Source: Enterobacter kobei
Lineage (GTDB): Bacteria; Pseudomonadota; Gammaproteobacteria; Enterobacterales; Enterobacteriaceae
DNA: 64,000 nucleotides
Assembly (NCBI RefSeq): GCF_018323985.1
Contig: NZ_AP024590.1
Location: 3,534,001-3,598,000, forward strand
Reading direction: 5' to 3'
Shown: in pieces, positions 1 to 9,509 of the stretch
Layout: each line of letters begins with the position of its first letter
Position numbering within the stretch: the stretch's first letter is position 1
Notes under the pieces: generated by a model
What the model saw: only the letters and a program-made list of their open reading frames with translations
Databases searched by the model: none
Told to the model about the DNA's origin: nothing
Made by a program: the position numbers and the translations under genes

Positions 1-526
1 CAACTTCAAACAGCATACCCAGGGCAAAGCGACCGTTCTGTTTTTCTGGCCGATGGACTTCACCTTCGTCTGCCCGTCAGAACTGATCGCCTTTGACAAG
101 CGTTACGAAGAATTCCAGAAGCGCGGCGTGGAAGTGGTTGGCGTTTCTTTTGACTCTGAATTTGTTCATAACGCCTGGCGTAACACCCCGGTCGACAAAG
201 GCGGCATTGGCCCGGTGAAATACGCGATGGTGGCTGACATCAAACGCGAAGTGCAGAAAGCGTACGGCATTGAACACCCGGACGCTGGCGTGGCGCTGCG
301 CGGCTCCTTCCTGATCGACGCTAACGGTATCGTGCGCCATCAGGTTGTGAACGATCTGCCGCTGGGACGTAACATCGACGAAATGCTGCGTATGGTGGAT
401 GCTCTGCAATTCCACGAAGAGCACGGCGAAGTGTGCCCGGCCCAGTGGGAAAAAGGCAAAGAAGGTATGAACGCGTCTCCGGATGGCGTGGCGAAATACC
501 TGAGCGAGAACCTCACCAGCCTGTAA
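1..526 (+). CDS. tsaA: 2-Cys peroxiredoxin (AhpC/TsaA type), 5' end cut by window
   Basis: The frame is open from base 2, so the gene begins before the window; 174 residues are visible of about 200 usual for the family. The thioredoxin-fold peroxiredoxin motif DFTFVCPSE carries the peroxidatic Cys (visible residue 24), and GEVCPAQW near visible residue 145 carries the resolving Cys. These make it a typical 2-Cys peroxiredoxin that reduces H2O2 and alkyl hydroperoxides in the cytoplasm. It resembles the eukaryote-like Prx/TsaA branch more than classical enterobacterial AhpC. Salmonella carries a tsaA gene beside malZ, which fits this position; E. coli K-12 lacks it there. The symbol is by synteny. 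Confidence 0.9.
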   Translation, partial: NFKQHTQGKATVLFFWPMDFTFVCPSELIAFDKRYEEFQKRGVEVVGVSFDSEFVHNAWRNTPVDKGGIGPVKYAMVADIKREVQKAYGIEHPDAGVALRGSFLIDANGIVRHQVVNDLPLGRNIDEMLRMVDALQFHEEHGEVCPAQWEKGKEGMNASPDGVAKYLSENLTSL

Positions 527-535
527 GCCGTTTTT

Positions 536-666
536 GCCCGGTGGCGCTACGCTTACCGGGCCTACAGGATTTCGGTGACCTGCCCGGTGGCGCTACGCTT
601 ACCGGGCCTGCCGTTGTTCCGTAGATCGTCATACGTAGGCCGGGTAAGGCGTAGCCGCCACCCGGC
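536..666. repeat. REP/BIME cluster (three REP units)
   Basis: Two near-identical direct copies of a GC-rich unit (GCCCGGTGGCGCTACGCTTA, then CCGGGCC) lie at about 536-564 and 582-609. A third, inverted unit (GTAGGCCGGGTAAGGCGTAG..) lies at 635-666. Each can fold on itself. This is the layout of an enterobacterial bacterial interspersed mosaic element between convergent genes. It probably stabilises or ends the mRNAs of the peroxiredoxin and DUF3999 genes. Confidence 0.88.
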
Positions 667-670
667 ATTT

Positions 671-2038
671 TTATACCGACTTCTGCCGTACCTCGCGCCA
701 GATGCCCAACCCTACCCCGATCAGCACCAGCACGCCCAACACCAGCGCCGCCCACACCAGCATCTTCTTCCACTGGCTTTGCTGCTGCGCCGGATCCACC
801 GCCGTCAGCCGTGCGTCACCGCCCAGCACAATACGATCCTGCACCAGCGCCTCCGGGATCTGCGCATTCTCCTGACGCAGCGCAGCGGGCACCAGCATAT
901 CGACCTCCATTGCCTGCGGCTGCGCGGCACCATTACCCCACGCCAGTAAAAACGGCCCTTTGCCCTGCGCGTTGAAGATCAACGTCTGGCTGGCGCGCTC
1001 GCCGGTCACCCGGGCAATACCGTCCTCCAGCTGGCCGTTTACCGCCGTCACGCGGATCGCCTGCACCAGCCCGCCGGTGGTCAACGGCTCAGAGGACTTA
1101 CCGTTCAGTTGATAAATCACGCTTTTCGCCAGCGGTTGCCATGCGGCCTTTGCCGCGCTGCGGTACTCGATCGCCAGCGGCAGCACGCGCCCTTCCCGGG
1201 CTTCGATCATCACCGACACCAGCGGCTGTGGCCGTTGCCAGGAGAACTCCTGCACCGACGAGGAGACCGTTTTCGCCACTGCATTCAGACGGATATTCAC
1301 CGCCGTATCGCTGTAAATCTGCTCCACTGCCGTCGCGCCGGTCAGCATCGGCGCTCGCGCGGCGTCATTGAAGACCACCAGCACATAACGCATCTCCGTC
1401 GGATACACCGTAGCGCTGAAATCCAGGGTATCCAGCAACAGGCGGTCGCTGCCGGAGGTCAGATCCATCAGCGGCATATCGCGTCCATACAACGTCCAGT
1501 TTTTCAGATCGCTGCTGACGTACACATCTGTGCGTCCCTGCCAGTTAGCCGGCACGGCGTTCCATGTCAGCTTCAGCTGTGACAGCGGAAACTCGTCTTT
1601 TTGCGTTTCAGGCAGGGTTAACAGATAGCTTTTGCCCGCCGTCTTTTTGCCTTCGCCATCGAGACGGATTTCAATGCCGTCCTGCGAGCGCAGCCACAGG
1701 GTTTCTGACGCGGCATTATTTTCCGGCACCGGTTCAAGGGCGAACAGGCGCAGCGGCAGCGTGCGCGGCGGCGTCTGTTTCTGCACCGCCGGGATCAGCG
1801 TAAAGGGCACCGCGTGCCCTTGCTGATTGAAGACCCGCACATCGCGCAGATCGGGCGCAACGCTGTCGGTATAGATACGCTCCGGCAGCGTCACCTGATA
1901 CAGCGGTGACGCTGTGGTCGTCTCCAGCGCTGCGCCCCAGGCATAATCCTTTGGCGTTTCCGGGGTAGCGTCCTGGCTCCAGCCCGGCAGCGCCGCGCCG
2001 AGCAACGCACAAAAAAGTATCCGTCTGATGATCGTCAT
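671..2038 (-). CDS. DUF3999 family envelope protein
   Basis: The 455-residue protein has a cleavable-looking signal peptide (residues 1-21, ending near LPGWSQ), a long beta-rich periplasmic region, and a single C-terminal membrane helix at about 428-448 followed by a basic tail. This architecture suggests a periplasmic domain anchored in the inner membrane. It matches the DUF3999 family, whose function is not established. Its ATG overlaps the stop codon of the upstream DUF2339 gene (TAATG), so the two are translationally coupled and probably work together. No enzyme motif was recognised. Confidence 0.8.
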   Translation of the reverse strand: MTIIRRILFCALLGAALPGWSQDATPETPKDYAWGAALETTTASPLYQVTLPERIYTDSVAPDLRDVRVFNQQGHAVPFTLIPAVQKQTPPRTLPLRLFALEPVPENNAASETLWLRSQDGIEIRLDGEGKKTAGKSYLLTLPETQKDEFPLSQLKLTWNAVPANWQGRTDVYVSSDLKNWTLYGRDMPLMDLTSGSDRLLLDTLDFSATVYPTEMRYVLVVFNDAARAPMLTGATAVEQIYSDTAVNIRLNAVAKTVSSSVQEFSWQRPQPLVSVMIEAREGRVLPLAIEYRSAAKAAWQPLAKSVIYQLNGKSSEPLTTGGLVQAIRVTAVNGQLEDGIARVTGERASQTLIFNAQGKGPFLLAWGNGAAQPQAMEVDMLVPAALRQENAQIPEALVQDRIVLGGDARLTAVDPAQQQSQWKKMLVWAALVLGVLVLIGVGLGIWREVRQKSV

Positions 2039-4695
2039 TATCCTTGTTCCTCGTTATGCGTCTGTTGTACCCGGGGCGGCAACGGTGAGAAATAGCCCAC
2101 GATCAGCACCAGCACCGCCACGCCGATAAAGGCGACCGCGCGGGCCAGCCCGCCGCCGCCCGCGCTGTCCACCAGCATCAGTTTTACAATCACCACGCCA
2201 AGTAGCGCCGCACCGCACAGCCATTCATGCCGCGATACCTGCCGGGCGGCGCGCAGCATCACCAGCAGCGCCACCAGCATCCAGAACAGCGCGAAGCAGG
2301 TCTGTACCAGTCGGGACGACCATAACGCGCTTACCGACCAGTCGATCGCGCCATACCACGCGAGGCTGCGCAACAGCAGGCCGTTCAGCCACCAGAAGGC
2401 AAGCCCTGCCAGCAGCAGCGGCACACGTTTATGGATCTCACGTCCCTGCTGCGGGAAATAGCGGGCGCACAACCGCGCCAGCGCGAGCAGCGCCAGTAAA
2501 GCAAAGGCGGCCCCCTCCTCCAGCGGATTGAGCAATGGCCGGTAGCCCTGCTCCATCACCACGCCATCATCAATATTGGTCAGCAGCAGCATCACCAGCA
2601 GGAAGAAGCCCATGGGGGCCAGCGCCAGCGTGCCGTACCACTGCGGCCAGACGCGAAGCGGCCACAGCGAGCGTTGCAGACCGGCGCGCACCAACAGGAT
2701 CACCGCTGCCGCCGCCGTCATCGCCAGACCCGCCTGCCACGGGAACATGCCCCACGAGAGCGCATCGATATACCACCACAGCTCTGCCGCCAGCGCGGCG
2801 ATAATCATCCAGAACAGCGACAGGTGCAGTCCCTGCGAAAGATAAGGCACGGGCGGCGTGCGCTGTTGATACAACAGCCAGAGCGCGGACGGTAGCGCGA
2901 TACACCAGGCGAGATTTTGCCAGCCAGCGCTGAAGATCGCCCCCTGGGCGGCGATCTGCCAGACCAGCGTCGCCAGCATCAACGGCCACAGTAGCCAGAC
3001 GCTATAGCTGAGCGCGCGCCAGCGCAGCCGTTGCGCGGCCCACCGCCAGCCATGCACGCTCAGGGCGATGAACGCCAGCAGGCCCGGCAGGTCGTTCATC
3101 CACCGGCTTAAGGTCAGCGCCGACAGCCCGTGCAGGGCCAGCAGCCAGAAGATAATGCCCCCTGCCAGCAGGCCATAGCTGCCCTGCGTATTCAGGCCGC
3201 GCCATAGCCAGGCGGCGGCGATCCACGTCAGGCTCAGCACCGCAAAAATCATCAGTTGTGACAGCGCCGGAAGCAGATCCTGCACCGCCCACAGCGCGCT
3301 GCCCACGGCCAGCAGCAGTAAACCGGTGCCGCTGTAGCTCATCCGCCGTTGCTGTTGCTGAACGCCCAGCCACAGTATGCCCAGCCCTTCCAGCGCCCAG
3401 GCCATCGACGTCCAGCGCGCAGAAAGCGCCAGCGGGATCGCCAGCGTGACAAACGCGCCGCCCAGCGCCAGCGCGGCCAGCACCAGCGGCCGCCCGAGTT
3501 CAGGTTTACGCCGCAGTACCAGCCACGCCAGCAGCAGATAAAACGCACCAAACCCGAGCGCGGAAAACGCCGGGCCAAAGGTGAAATCCTGAGTAAGCGC
3601 GTACTGCATGCCAAAACCGATCAGCGGCGGTGCGAACAGCAGTACGCCGTCAATAATGCGTTTGCCGCCGCCCTGCGCGCGCAGCGACAGCCCGACGCTC
3701 AGCACGCCGAACAGCACAATATTGGCGATCAGGAACAGCTGGCAACTGAGGTAAAACTCAGGCCGGTAGCCATACAGTCCCCACACGCCGCCGACGCCGA
3801 AGGTAAACAGCAGACCAAGCAGGTTGAGCACCCGCCAGTGCTGCCAGACGCTGATGGCAAGAATGCCGCAGGAGAGCAGCAGATAGAACGAGAACAGCCC
3901 GATATGGCTGCCGCCGCCGGTAGAGAGCAGCAGTGGCGCGAGATAACCGCCGAGACTGGCGAGCATCGCCAGGCTTAAGGCGCGCTGCAATACCGCCAGC
4001 CCGACGCTCACCGCGCAGATCAGCAGCAGCAAAGCAAAAGCCAGCGTCACAGGCAGCATCTGCCAGAGCCGGAACGCGCCGAATACCGTCAGATAGAGCA
4101 CGCCGGTTGCGCCACCTTGCAAAATCAGCGCATAGACCGGTTGTTTATGGCGCAGTCGCCAGCCGAGCGCCAGCAGTACCACGGCCGCCAGCGCCGCCAC
4201 GCACAGGCGCAGTTCCAGCGGAAACAGATCGCGCTCGACGGAATAGCGGAATAAAAACGCCAGCCCGAAGAACAGCAGCAGAATGCCAAGTTTTGCCAGC
4301 GGGTTGCCGCGCATAAACCAGCTCACCAGCGAGGTGATCATGCCGCCTTGCGGTTCATCAGATACGGGCTTGCTGGTCGCCGCCGGGGTGACGGCGACCG
4401 GCTCAGACAACGCCGGTTTCGCCGCCCAGGGATCGACAGCGGGGGGTGGCGGTGCAGGCACAATGACCGGCACAGGAACAGGTTCCGGCTCCACTGTCCG
4501 TTCAGGCAGCGGTTGCGGCGCAGGCGCATTTGCCTGTCCCGCCAGCTGCTGCTCCAGCGCCGTCAGCCGTTCACGCAATACGCCCAGTTCCCGCTGCGTA
4601 TCGCTGCTTTTTCGCCACGCTCTGATCGCCAGCGCAGGGGCGACAATCAGGGCGAAAAAGAGAACAAGACCGGCAACCAGCAAAAGCTCATCCAT
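2038..4695 (-). CDS. DUF2339 polytopic inner-membrane protein
   Basis: The 885-residue protein has an N-terminal membrane helix (about 4-24), a short coiled coil (about 34-53), and a Pro/Ala-rich linker (about 57-115). More than twenty hydrophobic helices follow to the C terminus. This is the DUF2339 layout; the family's biochemical role is unknown. A GAAGG ribosome binding site precedes the ATG. It is the first gene of a two-gene operon with the DUF3999 gene (one-base overlap). The pairing of a very large membrane protein with a periplasmic anchored partner suggests an envelope complex, but that is inference. Confidence 0.85.
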   Translation of the reverse strand: MDELLLVAGLVLFFALIVAPALAIRAWRKSSDTQRELGVLRERLTALEQQLAGQANAPAPQPLPERTVEPEPVPVPVIVPAPPPPAVDPWAAKPALSEPVAVTPAATSKPVSDEPQGGMITSLVSWFMRGNPLAKLGILLLFFGLAFLFRYSVERDLFPLELRLCVAALAAVVLLALGWRLRHKQPVYALILQGGATGVLYLTVFGAFRLWQMLPVTLAFALLLLICAVSVGLAVLQRALSLAMLASLGGYLAPLLLSTGGGSHIGLFSFYLLLSCGILAISVWQHWRVLNLLGLLFTFGVGGVWGLYGYRPEFYLSCQLFLIANIVLFGVLSVGLSLRAQGGGKRIIDGVLLFAPPLIGFGMQYALTQDFTFGPAFSALGFGAFYLLLAWLVLRRKPELGRPLVLAALALGGAFVTLAIPLALSARWTSMAWALEGLGILWLGVQQQQRRMSYSGTGLLLLAVGSALWAVQDLLPALSQLMIFAVLSLTWIAAAWLWRGLNTQGSYGLLAGGIIFWLLALHGLSALTLSRWMNDLPGLLAFIALSVHGWRWAAQRLRWRALSYSVWLLWPLMLATLVWQIAAQGAIFSAGWQNLAWCIALPSALWLLYQQRTPPVPYLSQGLHLSLFWMIIAALAAELWWYIDALSWGMFPWQAGLAMTAAAAVILLVRAGLQRSLWPLRVWPQWYGTLALAPMGFFLLVMLLLTNIDDGVVMEQGYRPLLNPLEEGAAFALLALLALARLCARYFPQQGREIHKRVPLLLAGLAFWWLNGLLLRSLAWYGAIDWSVSALWSSRLVQTCFALFWMLVALLVMLRAARQVSRHEWLCGAALLGVVIVKLMLVDSAGGGGLARAVAFIGVAVLVLIVGYFSPLPPRVQQTHNEEQG

Positions 4696-4775
4696 GGTTT
4701 TACCTTCGGTTCGGTGATCACTCCCGAAAGGATATTACATTTCTTTTCAACCCTGATAAAAATGTTTCGAAAGGT

Positions 4776-6593
4776 TCAGCGGTTGCGCCACAGCGTGGCG
4801 GAAATCGCCGGTAGCGACAGCACATTATCCTCGATGGTGCCGGTACCCACTTTGCACTGCCAGGCCGGAACATCCACCAGCGGCAAATCCGTCAGCACCA
4901 CCTCGCAGGCCTTGCCACGGTTGATCGCCACCAGCACGCGTTCATGCTGGAAAACGCGCACAAACACCACCACATCGCCTTCGGCATGCAGTACCTGACA
5001 GCCGCCGTGACGCAAAGCGCGGCTTTTCTTGCGCAGCGTCGCCATCTGCTGATAAAGCGCGAACAGCGTGGCATCCTGTTTTTCTTTGTCCCACGGGAAT
5101 GGCTTACGGCAGAAGGGATCGTTGTTGCCATCCAGTCCCACTTCATCGCCGTAATAGATACAGGGCACACCGGGCCAGCTGAACAGCCAGACCACCGCCA
5201 GCGGCATCCGCGCGATGTCCTTGCCAAGCAGCGTCTTAAAACGCGAGGTGTCGTGGCTGTCGAGCTGGTTAAACATGCGCAACTGTTGCTGATGCGACAG
5301 CCCGGCGCGGTAGTTATCCATCCACGCCATGCAGGTGGCGGCATCGATATGCTGCGGATCGTAGGAAATATCGGTGTTTGCGAGGAAGCCCCACAGCGGA
5401 ATGGTAAAGCCGCGATAGTTCATCGCCGCGTCTTCGGCATCCGCCTGCAACCACTGCCGTGCATCACCAAAATGCTCACCCACGATATAGGCTTCCGGCT
5501 GCGTCTCTTTCGCCGCCTGACTGATACCACTGATGTGCAGCAGGTTATTACGCGCGCCGCCTGCTTCACCCAGCATATGCACCACATCCAGCCGCCAGCC
5601 GTCCATATTCCAGGGTGCTTTCAGCCAGTGACGCACAATACTGTCTTCCCCCTTATAAATCTCCTCCACCAGCGAGGCAGACTGATAATCCAGCTTCGGC
5701 AGGCTGGCGTAGCCAAGCCAGTCAAGGGCGTGCCCCTCGTCGGAAAAGCTGTACCATTCGCGCCACTCGGACGCCGGGTTATGGCATGCGCCGGTGGTGC
5801 CACGATTATGCCGGTCAAACCAGGCATGGGAGTCGCCGCTGTGGTTAAACACGCCGTCGAGCACCAGGCGGATCCCCTCGCGCTGCGTGTTCGCGCGCAG
5901 CCGCAGCAGCGCCTGATCGCCGCCGAACTGCGGATCGACGTGACGATAATCTTCGGTGTCGTATTTGTGCACGCTGGGGGCGACAAATACCGGGTTAAGG
6001 TAGAGCGCCGTGACGCCAAGCTTTTTCAGGTACGGCAGCTTTTCGCTGATGCCGTCCAGATCGCCGCCGTAAAAGGTTGATCCCCCCGCCTCGCCGGTGA
6101 GGGGTTCATCCCAGTCGCGCAGCACGATCTCGTGCCCGGCGGCGTGGTGGTAATAAACGTTATCCTGCTGTGGGGTGCGCGGCTGGCTGCGGGCAAAGCG
6201 ATCGGGGAAAATCTGATAAAACACCTGATCCGCCACCCACTGCGGGCCGGTATCCGGGCAGTCGATGGCAAATTGCTCCAGCCGTGCAGGGGGAAAATCG
6301 CTAAAGTCCTGCGGCGTAAACCAGCGCTGGCGGTCCGCCCACAGCAGTTTAAAACTGTAGCGACGGCGCGGTTGTCCTTCAGACACGTCAATGGCGACCC
6401 GCCAGGCCGTCACGCCCGGACAGGGCGCGCGACGCAGCGGGTGCATCGTAATAGACGTCTCTTCGTTGTCCTTCTCCGTGCGCAATTTAACCTGCGCAGG
6501 CAGATCGTTACCCGCCAGCCACAAGGTTATAAAAAGCTGATCTTTATTGAGTTTTACAAATGGCGCTACCGGAAGATGCCAAGCGTTCAACAT
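4776..6593 (-). CDS. malZ: maltodextrin glucosidase MalZ
   Basis: Cytoplasmic GH13 enzyme that removes glucose from the reducing end of maltodextrins. The 605-residue product has an N-terminal CBM34-like domain (about 1-120) and then the catalytic barrel. GH13 regions are visible: DGVFNHSGDSH (region I), GWRLDVVHM with the nucleophile Asp (region II), GEHFGD with the acid/base Glu, and LDSHDTSR (region IV). I chose the ATG at 6591-6593 because it follows a strong AAGGGG site and gives the MLNAWHLP start of E. coli MalZ; an upstream in-frame ATG at 6650 has no such site. Tandem MalT boxes lie upstream. Confidence 0.97.
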   Translation of the reverse strand: MLNAWHLPVAPFVKLNKDQLFITLWLAGNDLPAQVKLRTEKDNEETSITMHPLRRAPCPGVTAWRVAIDVSEGQPRRRYSFKLLWADRQRWFTPQDFSDFPPARLEQFAIDCPDTGPQWVADQVFYQIFPDRFARSQPRTPQQDNVYYHHAAGHEIVLRDWDEPLTGEAGGSTFYGGDLDGISEKLPYLKKLGVTALYLNPVFVAPSVHKYDTEDYRHVDPQFGGDQALLRLRANTQREGIRLVLDGVFNHSGDSHAWFDRHNRGTTGACHNPASEWREWYSFSDEGHALDWLGYASLPKLDYQSASLVEEIYKGEDSIVRHWLKAPWNMDGWRLDVVHMLGEAGGARNNLLHISGISQAAKETQPEAYIVGEHFGDARQWLQADAEDAAMNYRGFTIPLWGFLANTDISYDPQHIDAATCMAWMDNYRAGLSHQQQLRMFNQLDSHDTSRFKTLLGKDIARMPLAVVWLFSWPGVPCIYYGDEVGLDGNNDPFCRKPFPWDKEKQDATLFALYQQMATLRKKSRALRHGGCQVLHAEGDVVVFVRVFQHERVLVAINRGKACEVVLTDLPLVDVPAWQCKVGTGTIEDNVLSLPAISATLWRNR

Positions 6594-6652
6594 CGTTTTA
6601 CCCCTTGCTGAAAAATGACGCCACCTTGCCACAGCAACGTGAAAGTTCACTC

Positions 6653-6694
6653 ATCATACTGCTGATAATTGGGGGAGGAGTATGGGGGAGGAGG
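6653..6694 (-). promoter_or_regulatory. malZ promoter with two MalT boxes
   Basis: Two direct copies of GGGGAGGAG lie at 6672-6680 and 6685-6693 on the + strand, 13 bp apart. They match the MalT-box consensus GGGGA(T/G)GAGG. A TATGAT -10 hexamer on the minus strand lies at 6653-6658, between the boxes and malZ. This fits MalT- and maltotriose-dependent activation of malZ. Confidence 0.8.
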
Positions 6695-6707
6695 AAAATC
6701 AAAGGCA

Positions 6708-6737
6708 TTGCCGGGCGGCATGGCGCACACCCGGCAA
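6708..6737. repeat. REP-like hairpin downstream of proY
   Basis: Inverted arms TTGCCGGG and CCCGGCAA flank a GC-rich loop, resembling a single degenerate REP unit. It lies just past the proY stop and ahead of the malZ promoter, where it could end or stabilise the proY message. There is no long U tract. Confidence 0.55.
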
Positions 6738-6750
6738 AAAATTGCGTAAA

Positions 6751-8115
6751 TCAGGCCGTTTTACGATCGTAACGGCGTTTGAACATCCAGCCCACCAGCA
6801 GCAGCGCGATCCATGCAAAACCGACGTACAGCGAAATACGGGTTTCCGGGTGCCAGCCAATCAGCGCAATGATAAACACCAGGAAGATCAGACCGGCCAC
6901 CGTGGTAGGCACGCCGCCCGGCACTTTAAACTTCAGCGCCGCGACCTCTTCCGGCGGCAGGCGGCGACGGAAAGCGATTTGCGACAGCAAAATCATGATC
7001 CACACCCACACAGTGGCGAAGGTCGCCAGCGAGGCGATCACCAGGAAGACATTTTCCGGCATGATGTAGTTCAGCCAGGCAGCAAACAGCAGTGCCACCG
7101 TCATCACTACCACCGTGACCCACGGAATGCCGTGACGGGAGGTTTTCGCGAACATCTTCGGCGCGCTGCCCTGCTCGGCCATGCCGTGCAGCATACGCCC
7201 GACGCCAAACACATCGCTGTTAATAGCTGACAGCGACGCGGTCAGCACCACAAAGTTGAGAATGCTGGCGGCAAAGGTGATGCCCAGATGCTGGAAGGTC
7301 AGCACGAACGGACTGCCGTTGGTGCCCACCTGGTTCCACGGGTAGATGGACATGATCACAAACAGCGTACCGACATAAAACACCAGAATACGCATCGGCA
7401 CGGAGTTGATGGCGCGCGAAATAGAGGTCTGCGGATCTTTAGCTTCCCCGGCGGTAATACCGATGATTTCGATGCCGCCGTAGGCAAACATCACCATCTG
7501 CAATGACATCACCATGCCGAGCCAGCCGTTGCTGAAGAAGCCGCCGTTGCTCCACAGATTATGGATGCCGGTCGGTTCGCCGCCGTTGCCAATGCCCCAG
7601 ATGATGATGCCGAAGCCCGCCGCGATCATCACAATAATAGTGGCGACCTTAAAGAACGAGAACCAGAACTCCAGCTCGCCGAACACCTTGACGCTCATCA
7701 GGTTTACGGCGCAGATGATCATCACCACGCTCAGCACCCAGATCCAGTGCGGCACCGTCGGGAACCAGATGCCCATATAAATGCCGAATGCGGTGACATC
7801 GGCAATAGCGACAATCAGGATCTCAAAACAGTAGGTCCAGCCGGTGATGTAGCCTGCCAGCGGGCCGAGGTTTTCCTGGGCATAGCGCGAGAAGGAGCTG
7901 GCCGCCGGGTTGTGTACCGACATCTCGCCCAGCGCACGCATAATGATATAGGCTGCCGCGCCGCCAATAATATAGGCCAGCAGCACGCTCGGTCCGGCCA
8001 TTTTGATGGCATCCGCCGAACCATAGAACAGGCCCGTGCCAATCGCCGAGCCGAGCGCCATAAAGCGGATGTGCCGGGTGCTTAACCCCCGCTTTAGCTT
8101 GTTAGTACTTTCCAT
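6751..8115 (-). CDS. proY: proline-specific APC-family permease ProY
   Basis: The 454-residue product belongs to the amino acid/polyamine/organocation family, with about 12 membrane helices, and is nearly collinear with E. coli ProY. It is a putative proton-coupled proline permease of the inner membrane. The conserved helix-1 signature SAIGTGLFYGSA follows a short cytoplasmic N terminus. I chose the ATG at 8113-8115 (MESTNKLKRG) because a GGGA site precedes it at good distance; the ATG at 8130 lacks one. It lies 74 bp downstream of brnQ on the same strand, with a terminator-like hairpin between them, so coexpression would be by read-through. Confidence 0.95.
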   Translation of the reverse strand: MESTNKLKRGLSTRHIRFMALGSAIGTGLFYGSADAIKMAGPSVLLAYIIGGAAAYIIMRALGEMSVHNPAASSFSRYAQENLGPLAGYITGWTYCFEILIVAIADVTAFGIYMGIWFPTVPHWIWVLSVVMIICAVNLMSVKVFGELEFWFSFFKVATIIVMIAAGFGIIIWGIGNGGEPTGIHNLWSNGGFFSNGWLGMVMSLQMVMFAYGGIEIIGITAGEAKDPQTSISRAINSVPMRILVFYVGTLFVIMSIYPWNQVGTNGSPFVLTFQHLGITFAASILNFVVLTASLSAINSDVFGVGRMLHGMAEQGSAPKMFAKTSRHGIPWVTVVVMTVALLFAAWLNYIMPENVFLVIASLATFATVWVWIMILLSQIAFRRRLPPEEVAALKFKVPGGVPTTVAGLIFLVFIIALIGWHPETRISLYVGFAWIALLLVGWMFKRRYDRKTA

Positions 8116-8134
8116 TGTTTCCCGTGCCATAACA

Positions 8135-8171
8135 TAAATAAAAAAACCACGGGATGGTAAGCCCCGTGGTT
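8135..8171 (-). terminator. intrinsic terminator/attenuator between brnQ and proY
   Basis: On the minus strand a perfect 9-bp stem, AACCACGGG paired with CCCGTGGTT, is followed by a T-rich tract. It falls between the brnQ stop and the proY start and would limit transcription into proY. Confidence 0.8.
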
Positions 8172-8189
8172 ATGACAAGCAACCCTTGA

Positions 8190-9509
8190 TCAATGTGCGC
8201 GGGAAGTCACGTGACGCCCTGCGGCACGATCCCAGACCACGGCCAGTACCACGATCACGACGGTTGGCATCAGCCACGCCAGCCCCTGCTCTGCCAGCGG
8301 TAAGCGCTGGGTCCAGGCCGGTAACACCCCGCCAATGGCGGACGCTTTGATACCGTCAAGGACGCCGAAGGCCAGGCTGATGAACATCGCGGGGGCGATG
8401 ATGCGCGACGAATTATGCCACCATGAACGGGTAAAGCTTAATACAACCAGTGCGATACACGGCGGATAAATCGCGGTCAGCACCGGAATGGAAATTTGGA
8501 TCAGGTGGCTCAGGCCGAGGTTGGACACCAGCATGGAGAAGCCGCCGAGGATAAACGCCAGCGTGCGGTACGAGAACGGCAGATACTGGGCGAAGAACTC
8601 CGCGCAGGCGCAGGTCAGGCCGACCGCCGTCACCAGACAGGCGAGGAAAATCAGCGCCGCCAGCAGCAGGCTACCCGCACCACCAAAAGTGTGCTGTACG
8701 TAAGCATGAAGAATGGCCGCGCCGTTGGCAGACTGTTCAACCAGGGTGCCGCTGTCAGAGCCGAGGCGGAACAGCGCCAGGTACAGCAGCGTCAGGCCAA
8801 CACCGGCAATCAGACCCGCCCAGATGGTGTAACGGGTCAGCAGACGGGAATCGGTCACACCGCGCGAACGAGCGGCGTTAACGATGACGATACCGAAGAC
8901 CATCGCGCCCAGCGTATCCATGGTGAGATAGCCGTTCACAAAGCCGTTAGAGAAGGCAGCATTTTCGTAAGCATCCATCGCACTGCTGATCGGGCCAGCC
9001 GGCCAGACGAGCGCGGCAACGGACAGCACCGTCAGGGCGATGATTTTCATCGGCGCAAGGAAGTTACCCACGGTATCGAGCAGTTTGCCCGGATAGAGCG
9101 ACACCAGGATCACCAGCGCAAAATAGATCAGGCTGTAGATCATCAGCGGCATCGCGCCGTCGCCTGTCAGCGGAGCAATACCCACTTCAAAGGAGACGGT
9201 GGTGGTACGCGGGATAGCGAACAGCGGTCCGACCGCCAGATAGCAGACGGTGGCAAGCAGCACGCCCGCCGCTTTGCCGATCGGCATACTGAGGCTGTCC
9301 ACGCCGCCACCCACTTTCGCCAGGGCGATCACGGTCAGCACCGGCAGGCCAACGGCGGTGATCAGAAAGCCGAACGCTGCCGTCCAGACGTGCTCACCGG
9401 CCTGCAGGCCGACCATTGGCGGAAAAATGATGTTACCTGCGCCGACGAAAAGGGCGAAAGTCATAAAGCCCAGAGCCATGATGTCTCGTGGTTTTAAACG
9501 ATGAGTCAT
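8190..9509 (-). CDS. brnQ: branched-chain amino acid transporter II, BrnQ
   Basis: LIVCS-family symporter for leucine, isoleucine and valine in the inner membrane. From the ATG at 9507-9509 the product is 439 residues (MTHRLKPRDIMALGF), the same length and start as E. coli BrnQ, with about 12 membrane helices and the GAGNIIFPP motif in helix 1. A longer in-frame start at 9596 would add 29 hydrophilic residues that the family lacks. It is followed by proY on the same strand. Confidence 0.97.
   Translation of the reverse strand: MTHRLKPRDIMALGFMTFALFVGAGNIIFPPMVGLQAGEHVWTAAFGFLITAVGLPVLTVIALAKVGGGVDSLSMPIGKAAGVLLATVCYLAVGPLFAIPRTTTVSFEVGIAPLTGDGAMPLMIYSLIYFALVILVSLYPGKLLDTVGNFLAPMKIIALTVLSVAALVWPAGPISSAMDAYENAAFSNGFVNGYLTMDTLGAMVFGIVIVNAARSRGVTDSRLLTRYTIWAGLIAGVGLTLLYLALFRLGSDSGTLVEQSANGAAILHAYVQHTFGGAGSLLLAALIFLACLVTAVGLTCACAEFFAQYLPFSYRTLAFILGGFSMLVSNLGLSHLIQISIPVLTAIYPPCIALVVLSFTRSWWHNSSRIIAPAMFISLAFGVLDGIKASAIGGVLPAWTQRLPLAEQGLAWLMPTVVIVVLAVVWDRAAGRHVTSRAH

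Noticed and set aside
6640..6652. GTGAAAGTTCAC near malZ as a CRP site
   Set aside because: The spacing between GTGA and TCAC is 4, not the 6 needed for CRP.
8496..9497. Long open frame on the + strand opposite brnQ
   Set aside because: Mirror of the codon pattern of a membrane protein gene: Gln/Arg/His-rich composition, no ribosome site, no family. brnQ on the other strand is certain.
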